From positions 23,874,501-23,938,500 of the forward strand of contig CATNEN010000001.1 of assembly GCA_950097015.1 (NCBI GenBank): a DNA stretch of 64,000 bases. The letters run 5' to 3'. Below, in pieces: positions 57,156-64,000 of this stretch (position 1 is its first letter; every line of letters begins with the position of its first letter). This stretch comes from Macrostomum hystrix. Its lineage: Eukaryota > Platyhelminthes > Macrostomidae. The translations under genes and the position numbers were made by a program. The notes below the pieces were generated by a model. It had not been told where the DNA came from and searched no databases. It saw only the letters and a list, made by a program, of their open reading frames with translations.

Positions 57156-57284
57156 CAGTATGACAGATTTATGCAGTATCAATCTCGCTCATCAAGCCTT
57201 GCATCCCGACTGAGTTCACTTCGAAGTCCAACTCTAATTTCCCTAGTGACCTTCAACAGGCGTGCCCTGTTATTAGGAGGTCTG

Positions 57285-57405
57285 ACACTCTTTGTAGCTT
57301 CGATGATGTATCTCTGTTCACTAACATCCCTCTCTGGCTGAACTCGCCACTGAGCTGGTGTACAAAAGGAATCTCCTTCTTTGGACGCTCTTAACGCGGA
57401 GAATC
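57285..57405 (+). mobile_element. Reverse-transcriptase fragment (Penelope-like), degenerate
   Basis: The + frame near 57285-57335 reads CSFDDVSLFTNIP, matching the RT motif (SFDVVSLFTNIP) of Penelope-like and related elements. After a frameshift, LAELATELVYKRN continues it. Only about 40 residues survive. Confidence 0.5.
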
Positions 57406-57784
57406 AGTAAGCAGTCATTTTCAGCAAGCCATCGTGTCAATATCCATGCTTATGGCCTCATAATAGGAGCTATTTTTCATTTTTATCTTTTTTACTCGTA
57501 TCATGTAATCATTTTTTTCATTAACGATTGCCAATAGGGTGCTAATTTATTGTTTATTTGCATTTGCGTACGAACTACGGCGATAAATAAAAATAATTAG
57601 GATGTCAATGGACAGACTTGTGCGATTCAGAGCCTTAGGGCAAAGTTTGAGGTGAGAGTTAAGCTCTTGTGCTCGAGATTAACCAGTGCTTCTGACGCAA
57701 ATATTTTTTCGACATCTAAAAAAGTTCTCAGTGCATTGAGCTGAAGCAAGCCTCGACACTCCCTCGCATTCAACCCTTCCCCAG
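57406..57784. other. AT-rich spacer before the caspase exon
   Basis: No coding block; I looked for the missing caspase p20 N-terminal region and its catalytic His and did not find it. Ends in the acceptor cattcaacccttccccag. Confidence 0.45.
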
Positions 57785-58219
57785 TCTCCAAGCTGCCCCA
57801 AACTGGCTGGCAAGCCAAAAGTGTTCTTCGTTCAAGCCTGCCGTGGCTATGGCCATGACGAGGGCGATCGCTGGGTGGTCGACGCCCGTCCGATGGCCGA
57901 GCTTCCTGTCCGACCGCAGCTGGAACTGACGGGCCGTCCGGCAAAAGCGGACTTTCTTGTCTGCTACGCGACGACCGAGGGCCACAGCGCCTACAGAAGA
58001 ACTGAGTCGGGTTCGCTCTACATTCGGACCCTGTGCGAGTTCATTGAGAGGAGCTACAAAGAAGAGGACTTGGTGCAAATAGTGACCCGGGTGAACAGGC
58101 ACATGAACCTGAACCCCGTCCAGGACGGAAGCCCGACGTACTTCTGCGTGGCTCAAATGGTACACCAGCTCAGCCACAAAGTCTCGCTAGATCCGAGTAG
58201 AGCTGCTTCTCCTCCATAA
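57785..58219 (+). CDS. Caspase, C-terminal exon (end of p20 and p10); upstream exons not found
   Basis: A phase-0 exon of 144 residues. It begins CPKLAGKPKVFFVQACRG, containing the active-site pentapeptide QACRG with the catalytic Cys. It then has a short inter-subunit linker, and the p10 block ADFLVCYATTEGHSAYRR, SLYIRTLCEFI and VTRVNRHM. Caspases are Cys proteases that cut after Asp and execute or initiate apoptosis. The catalytic His, the rest of p20 and any prodomain must lie in upstream exons. None is visible in the 1.6 kb back to the kinase gene, which is mostly minisatellite. So this is either the last exon of a gene with distant 5' exons or a truncated duplicate. The exon itself is undamaged and its acceptor is good. 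Confidence 0.75.
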   Translation, partial: SPSCPKLAGKPKVFFVQACRGYGHDEGDRWVVDARPMAELPVRPQLELTGRPAKADFLVCYATTEGHSAYRRTESGSLYIRTLCEFIERSYKEEDLVQIVTRVNRHMNLNPVQDGSPTYFCVAQMVHQLSHKVSLDPSRAASPP

Positions 58220-58684
58220 GCGGATTGAGATATGCTCAATATCTAGCTCCAAGCATGTGCCTGAGTAGCGGTATTAAGTAATGCCCAAATAACTTGTACT
58301 TAATTATAATGGTGCTCATTACTTGTATTGCAATGTTAAAAGTTGCTCAGTTGTATAATACAGAAAGCTGTTCAATTTTCGAAGCTGGGCATTCTTACAG
58401 CTCATTCAACATTCTGTAGGCATACAGTATATGCTGCTGGGTGTTCACTTATTTCATTCCTTAAACTCGAAATAATAGCAGCAGCTTTTCTGGTTTGGAC
58501 CGGTTTAGCTACCATCCGAACTGGATTGCAGCTTGCAAGCAAAAGCTTTTCATTTTAAACGTTTCGCATCGAACATCGTTTTGCTTACATGTCAACTATA
58601 CATGTTTTTGTAGCTAGCCTACGCGTGCAGCCTACGGGTTGTGACACCACTTTAACAAATCGATGCAAAAATGTAAGTAAAAAA
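58220..58684. other. Intergenic, no gene recognised
   Basis: Caspase 3' region, AT-rich, without frame or repeat. Confidence 0.45.
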
Positions 58685-59045
58685 TCTAAAACAAACGACC
58701 CGAAGCGACAAGCAATACATTGACAACTTGAGTGTTCTTGAGTTGTGATTGCAGCGGTATGGGATACAACTCCAATTTAATGAAAGTTTATCAAACTAGA
58801 CAGCTTGCTGGTATTTGCTAGTGCATTTAGACCCTGGGTATGAGGAAGATTTGCCAAGGGAGAAAATCTATAACCATCCAGCTGCCACTTCAAAACTGCA
58901 TCTCTTCCAGTCCACCAGCTCTCTACATATTAGAGCTACGTTGATGGAGCTGAGCAAAAAACTTGAGTCACAGTGTTTTTTGTGGAGAATTCTGACCTGT
59001 CATGTCAAATTATTGGCGGAACTGATTTTAAAGAAATATTTAAAA
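58685..59045. repeat. Dispersed repeat, copy 1 (paralogous to 62205-62545)
   Basis: Shares in the same order and orientation caaacgacccgaa, cggtatggga, ccagctgccactt, ttccagtccacca, gagctg..aaaaaa, ctgtc(a/t)tgtcaa and ttattg with the second copy. Diverged, with indels. It holds no coding sequence I recognise. Confidence 0.65.
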
Positions 59046-59356
59046 TAAAAAATTTAAATATTTTTTAATTCTTTTTCATACTGCATTTAACCTGACTGTT
59101 GAAAAAGCATGCATGGGATATGTGTTCTAGCAATTAATTGAATCAGACAACTCATTGTCCCCAGTGAAACTAAAGACTTGTAGAGCTAGAACATCATTAA
59201 ATAAAAAGCTGAAAGTTTCATTTCAGACAAAAAATGGTCGTAGAAATATTTTTAAACTTAATAAAGCAATTAAACTTTCAGATGCATCAGTTCCAGGCTA
59301 GGAATTATTTGTTGCTAAACAAGCGTGCCCTGTTCTGTTTTCAAGTAGTTTTTCTT

Positions 59357-60018
59357 CTAATCTCCCAATCCGGCGCGCACCAGGTAGACTCCAGAGATGC
59401 TGCTCACACTGGCTGGCAGGGCGCCAGTCCTGAGCAGGTAGCATAGCAACTGTTGCTGGCTGAAAAACACTGCCTGGCAGTTGTTGTTGGCCTGGCAACG
59501 AGTCAAGCACTCGATCTCGGACCTGACAGCTATGATTGGTAGGGCTGGCTGCAAAGCCGTGGTGTCCGGTCTCTGCTTTATGGTGAATTGGCCATCTGAA
59601 AGTCCTAAATCAGGAATGGACAGGTAGAAATGAAACTGACGTAACTAAACGACACAAAGTCCACAGACTCACCGTCGTATCTCTGTCTAAACACGGAGTT
59701 TCGACTGGCGGCCCCACAAACCTGGTATGTATTTCCTGAACATGAGCTACTGCACTGGTTCTCAGGAGCAGGTCCGTGCAACCCATATGAGTTTCCGCAG
59801 AAGCAGTAGCTGCTGTACTGCAGACCGAAGAACAGATATTTTCCAAGCATGCAGAAGATGCTGCACTCCTCATGGGTCATGGTCAATGTGTTACTAGAAG
59901 GCCCATTCAGGTCTCTCGGACTGCTGTCTATGAAGCAGCCGACATAGGAGAATCGAACTGCGTGAGCAGGAGCTGCGGCCAGGAGAGACACGCAGATTGC
60001 CGCTTGCCAGAGCTTCAT
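59357..60018 (-). CDS. Small secreted protein with WSC domain and PAN-like C-terminus
   Basis: Two exons on the minus strand, 60018-59673 and 59595-59357, joined in phase 1; 194 residues. ATG 60018 begins a good signal peptide (KLWQAAICVSLLAAAPAHA); an upstream in-frame ATG at 60051 is possible. The WSC domain follows: YVGCFIDSSPRDLNG, MTHEECSIFC, SSYCFCGNSYG, QCSSSCSGN and VCGA, with the family's eight-cysteine spacing. Exon 2 has ECLTRCQANNNCQAVFFS and LLCYLL, resembling a PAN/apple module. WSC domains bind carbohydrate, e.g. in polycystin-1 and yeast wall sensors. With no membrane helix this is likely a secreted lectin-like protein. The partner is unknown. Confidence 0.8.
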
Positions 60019-60214
60019 GTCAGTCCGTAGAGCAGTGAGCATACTGCTCATGGGACATTTCTGAGCTTCTTTTTAAATGCGATCACATCCAAAACGCCCC
60101 ATTCTCCGTGACATGGTTATTGTCCCATTGGCTGTTAGCTTAGAGCTTGACAGAAAGCACATATCTTCAGACCCAACTTCATCGCTTCCCCTTGATAAAA
60201 AGATCTAAAGGGGA

Positions 60215-61330
60215 AAGTTACAAGAAGGCATTTATGCCAGCGAAGGGGTTGGAGGGTGCCGCACTCATGATGGCTTGACAAGCAGGGCCCTGCACCTTGC
60301 CTAGGGCCTCAAGAACCCCTTTGGTCTCCAGGGCACTGTTCCAAATGAAGCTTGCAAAAGAAATGGCCGGTCTAACTATGGTAGTGTAAATCCACCAGAG
60401 ACGGCGAGGGTGAGGTCCCAGGTGGCTCCGAAGGCTCTGCGAATCTGCGCAAGCGTCGCGACAGCTTTGCGGGTTTTGAATTTGACATGAAGTGTCCAGC
60501 TTAACCTGTGGTCGAGGATGACACCTGAGCATCTAGTTTGCTTCTCCATGGCGATGGTTTTGTCATAGAGAAGAAGAGGGTCAATTCTCCAGTTTCGTCT
60601 GCTGAACATGTTGGCAACAGTCTTGGACTCAGTGTTTGAGACCGCAGCTATGACCCGCAGCTATATGGGTGACTGTCTAGCCACGGTGGCGGTAGCATCG
60701 TCAGCATGGCCGATTTTCTGGACCGGGTCCGGGTCAGGGCTGCAAAGCAGCTCGTCCATGACAAGGTTACAGAGGATCGGACTAAGAACGTCACCCAGCC
60801 TCCCTTCTGGACTTCCACAGAGCGGGAGTGGCAAAGCAGGTGCAAGGTGGCAGTTCGGAGAGATATCATATACATGATCCAGCGGGTAAGGTGCTCGTGT
60901 GTAGCCCGGCGCTCCAGGGCTCGCCTAAAGGCATCGAAAAGCACATTGTCGAAGGTAACGTCTATGTCGTGGACGAGCGAGAGACCAAAACCAGTGCCAA
61001 GCACGGTGCGCTCCAGCTTGTCAACAATGGCATGTAGAGCACTTTCGATAGAACGTCAGGACAGAAAGACATGCTGGTTGGCGGAGAGCAGGGATTTCCT
61101 CAGCTCAACGTCAGCTGAGCTGAGCTTGAGGAGCTTGAGCTTCCTTAGATTGGGGATGAAGACGATGTTGGCGTGCCAAGGCCTGGGTCAGTCGGAGAAA
61201 GGTCCCGGCCGGGGCCGTATTTTTTTAGTTTTTTGGATCTGTTGACCACCTCTCTCGGCTGCCCAGGGCGTGTGCATGCGGAGCGACCGGAGCGGCAAAC
61301 AACGCCCCAGTCCTGGCCAGCGTCGAGCCA
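60215..61330 (-). mobile_element. LINE reverse-transcriptase relic (R1/Jockey-like), degenerate
   Basis: The minus-strand frames, read together with several shifts and stops, follow the RT core and the region after it: ANIVFIPN, then SIESALHAIVDKLE, then DVTFDNVLFDAFRRAL, then QKGGWVTFLVRS where LINE RTs have PQGGVLSPLLWN, then CSGVILDHRLSW (CLGVxLDxxLSW), and lastly WIYTTIVRPAISFASFIWN. The order matches R1/Jockey-clade LINEs. The FADD catalytic block is not recognisable and no endonuclease is seen. A dead, 5'-truncated insertion. Confidence 0.8.
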
Positions 61331-62204
61331 CGTGAGGCAACAGCATGTGCGCTTTATGTTACGCGCTGACCGGCCCAGCGGCTACTCGCTTCCGGTGCCA
61401 GGTTTAAACTTGCTGACATTGTTGTGGTTTTCGATGCCGGGGTCCGCTTGGTGAGGGGCTTGCAGAGAAGACCACTCCAATCAACCCTAAAAATAGAACG
61501 ACGATCCTTATGCTTTTTAGTTCAGGCGTACTTCTGGCCGGCGTACTTGTACGTTTCAAATGAAATTACAAGCTTTGCTACTATAAGTAAATCAGTTGGC
61601 AGTATGAGCAAAAATTAATAAGTGAAACATCTTTATGAATATTATGAGTTGATTGATTGTCTAACTGGCGGGGATGCGTCTCTCCAGTTTCAAGATTTAG
61701 AGTTACGTGCACCGACCCCTCATGCCCCTTTCCAGCTCCACACGCCGACCCCACACAGCCCCACCCCACCTGCCTTGCCGACCAATCACCGCACTGGGGC
61801 AGAGGGGAGCCTTTTTTACTACTATCACCACTTGTAGTGACTTCTCAAAATAAATAGTATTCGCAGTAAGAGCCAGTGTTTACGGCACTGAACGAATCAA
61901 AAACTACCCGAGGATAAAATATATTAACCAAGAGATAAGGAGGGGGCAGAGGAGGTAACACGAGTCAGGACGGGCCAGAGGGAAAGAGCTGAAAATGAGG
62001 GGGTGAGGAAAGAGAAAAAAGCAGCTAGCCAATCAGAGACGAGGGAAAGGAAAGCGAAGTGAAGGTTAGCTAAGAAGTTGAACAGATAGAGAGAGAGAGG
62101 AGAAAGTACAATTAGAGGGCGCGCGAGCGTAAACAAGCACAGAAAGAAGGGGGTAAGTAATGACCACTATAACAACTGTATTAAAAGATCAAAGCTTAAG
62201 CAAA
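61331..62204. other. Non-coding stretch, no gene recognised
   Basis: Contains a pyrimidine-rich patch (61710-61790) and a purine-rich patch (61930-62110). Small frames only. Confidence 0.45.
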
Positions 62205-62545
62205 TTCAAACGACCCGAAAAGGCAACGACAAACGACAACGGTATGGGACACTATAGGAAAGAAATTATAGGCACAATGCTCGTAAATGCGAGAAATTAC
62301 GTATTGTCAAAGTAAAATATCACTAACAAACCAGCTGCCACTTAAAACACATTTTCCAGTCCACCAATTCTTTCCATTTGGCTACAATAATGGGGAAAAT
62401 TAATGCATAGATAGTGTTTCACGATTGCAAATGCATTCGTGCTGAGCTGCAGAAAAAAAAATTATGAGCAAAGAACGAAATTTGTCGGATTCTTATGGCG
62501 AAGACCGCCCTGTCTTGTCAAGTTATTGACAGGATGTGCTTTAAA
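62205..62545. repeat. Dispersed repeat, copy 2 (paralogous to 58685-59045)
   Basis: See copy 1. It lies just downstream of the Crypton-like gene (which is on the minus strand). Confidence 0.65.
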
Positions 62546-62705
62546 AGCATTTAAGCTCGTCTTCAGACTACAGGAGCGAAGTCCTGTGAGTCAGGCCATC
62601 CCGACCAATCGGTCCAAGCGACATCAAAAGTTCTGTTTTACACTTTCTAGCTCGTTTAATCCATACTTCATTGTAGTACGATAAAAGCGGTCTTTCGCGT
62701 CCCTG

Positions 62706-62725
62706 GGATTTCCCTAGGGAAATCC
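62706..62725. repeat. Perfect 20-bp palindrome
   Basis: ggatttccctagggaaatcc is identical to its own reverse complement. It is 35 bp beyond the stop codon of the recombinase gene. It could be a terminal or recombination site, or two abutted Rel-type half-sites; nothing decides. Confidence 0.8.
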
Positions 62726-62759
62726 AAAAAATAGGTTAAACTCAAAATGTCTATGGTCG

Positions 62760-64000
62760 TTAAGCTGTAATATTGAAAACAGACTTGTATTTAGAACAAG
62801 TTGACAGATTGGTGGTTGAAGCTGAACTTACTTTATTTTCACATCCAGCACGACTTAATGCATCCGAAACGCATGCCAGTTGGGACTCCTTCTTTGAGTA
62901 TCTTATGTACCGCTGAGTTGAAACAACCGAACGATGTCCCGTCACATGGCCGATGTCTTCCAGCGAAAAACCGGCGTTGTGCAGCTCCGTCACGACCGTT
63001 GCTCTGATGCAATGAGGCGCATACCTTCTAGACAGTCCAGCCTTCTCAGATATTGTCTGCATCATTGATCCTAGCGTATTGTGTCCAACCGGCTGCTTGG
63101 CAAAATACCACGAGTCTGCGTAAGGCTTAGCCCTCGGCCGAATGAAGACGATGCTGTTCACGACACCTTCTCGGTTCTTAGCATTCGCGATCCTTTCCAT
63201 ATAGTCATTGAAGCAGCCCACAGGGCAGTCAGGTAAGCCGGTAGAAACCATCAGCACCTGTTTAGTATTTTTTGCAGCATTTTCCAAGTGTCCTCCAACA
63301 GTCTTTGTAGCCATCGGCCGCAACTTGATAGCCTCTCGCCCAGATGCAGTGATGGTCTCTTCGAACGACTCAACTGTTAGGCGTCGAAACCACTCTCTCG
63401 CACGCAGCCCAAAATGAGTCATCATATTGTAATAGAACTCATGCTGTAACTTTGCTGGTGTGCTCCGATCGAAATCTCTCTTTCGAAGCGTAGCTAGATC
63501 ATCGTCTTCTATGGAGCTGAATCTCTTTACTTCTCCGCCGTTCTCCAGAAACAGTTTAGCAGCAAATTTTAATATTTTGTTCGCTCTTTTGAACAGCTGG
63601 TTAGATATGATATCCACTCCACGCGTCCGAAGCAGCCAGCGATACAAACCGGCCCGAAAACAGCGCCAAGTAGCAGGTGCATAGTACCCACCGTCAGAGC
63701 GCTTGATAGTTCCATACGCAATCCGGATACAGGCCGCCAATCGCTCCTCTGCGCAGGTCCCAATGTCGACTTCAAGTTGAAGGGACTCCATGGTCGAATA
63801 AAGTTTTTCCAGAGCCCATTTTTCTTGCTGACTCGCACTTGGTGGTTCAGTTTTTTCTCAACCAAATCAAGATCTTGCATTATAGCCTCGATAACTTCGT
63901 TTCGAGGCTCTTTTGCCTCTAGCAGTTCGGCAAGCGTATTATCATCAATTCTCGCAGCGAATGCAGCCGCCATCTCTTCTATTCTATCTGCGTCTATTTC
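62760..64000 (-). CDS. Crypton-like tyrosine recombinase (continues past window end)
   Basis: The main frame, 63791-62760, encodes the C-terminal catalytic domain of a tyrosine recombinase: the first catalytic Arg in THFGLRAREW, the box II HxxR in PHCIRATVVTELHNAG, GHVTGHRSV with the second His/Arg, and the nucleophile Tyr in STQRYIRYS. All core residues except the hard-to-place beta-hairpin Lys are visible. The domain resembles DUF3504/Crypton recombinases, the group that gave rise to vertebrate KCTD1, QRICH1 and ZMYM genes. Upstream, a second frame (RIDDNTLAELLEAKEPRN, from the window end to about 63856) looks like its N-terminal continuation but is one base out of register at a run of six T (63851-63856), so the copy is frameshifted or the read is wrong. 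No target duplication can be assessed because the 5' end is outside. Confidence 0.82.

Noticed and set aside
56514..57341. 275-codon frame through the 33-bp array
   Set aside because: Repeat-driven; its only meaningful tail is the shifted RT fragment, which is in another frame.

Overview
The window is animal nuclear DNA. Genes have short exons with GT..AG introns, the proteins are metazoan families (Snail, ORC1, caspase, TDRD5-like, HROB, DHHC transferase, WSC domain), and there are tRNA-derived SINEs, a hAT MITE, an R1/Jockey-like LINE relic and a Crypton-like tyrosine recombinase. CAG/GCN-rich coding sequence, very heavy minisatellite load and acceptor-like YAG sites a few bases upstream of several start codons suggest a free-living flatworm or another spiralian that uses spliced-leader trans-splicing. 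This assignment is inference. A heme-pathway gene (UROD) argues against a parasitic flatworm.

Layout. 1-1051 (-): N-terminal part of a DUF229 type II membrane protein. 2660-4875: a foldback-type element with long inverted arms made partly of tandem repeats; it abuts a decayed partial copy (4905-5981) of the ankyrin-kinase gene that lies intact-looking at 52.3-56.1 kb. 6-17.9 kb: gene-poor, non-coding islands separated by minisatellites. 18139-19353 (+): intronless Snail-family zinc-finger gene, with a minisatellite starting just after its stop. 22.8-23.9 kb (-): secreted phospholipase A2. 26.0-26.9 kb (-): DHHC palmitoyltransferase. 30.7-45.7 kb: four genes head to tail on the + strand: HROB, UROD, a TDRD5-like LOTUS/Tudor gene and ORC1. 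46.4-51.7 kb: a 5.3-kb array of a 40-bp repeat. 52.3-56.1 kb (+): ankyrin-repeat/STE-like protein kinase with an apparent 1-nt frameshift in the glycine loop. 57.8-58.2 kb (+): C-terminal caspase exon. 59.4-60.0 kb (-): small secreted WSC/PAN-like protein. 60.2-61.3 kb (-): LINE reverse-transcriptase relic. 62.8-64.0 kb (-): Crypton-like recombinase running off the end.

The most unusual property is the minisatellites: about 25 arrays, by eye roughly a quarter of the window, each with its own unit. All four ORC1 introns, both UROD introns and the PLA2 intron carry one, and several start at the splice donor, so the repeat unit itself contains a donor-like site. One minisatellite family occurs at three loci and at one of them sits inside a hAT MITE with a perfect 8-bp target-site duplication. 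HROB, ORC1 and the TDRD5-like gene would act in DNA repair, replication licensing and germline RNA control; their adjacency shows no evident operon logic. Exon joins were worked out by hand from frame and splice consensus and have not been checked against transcripts.
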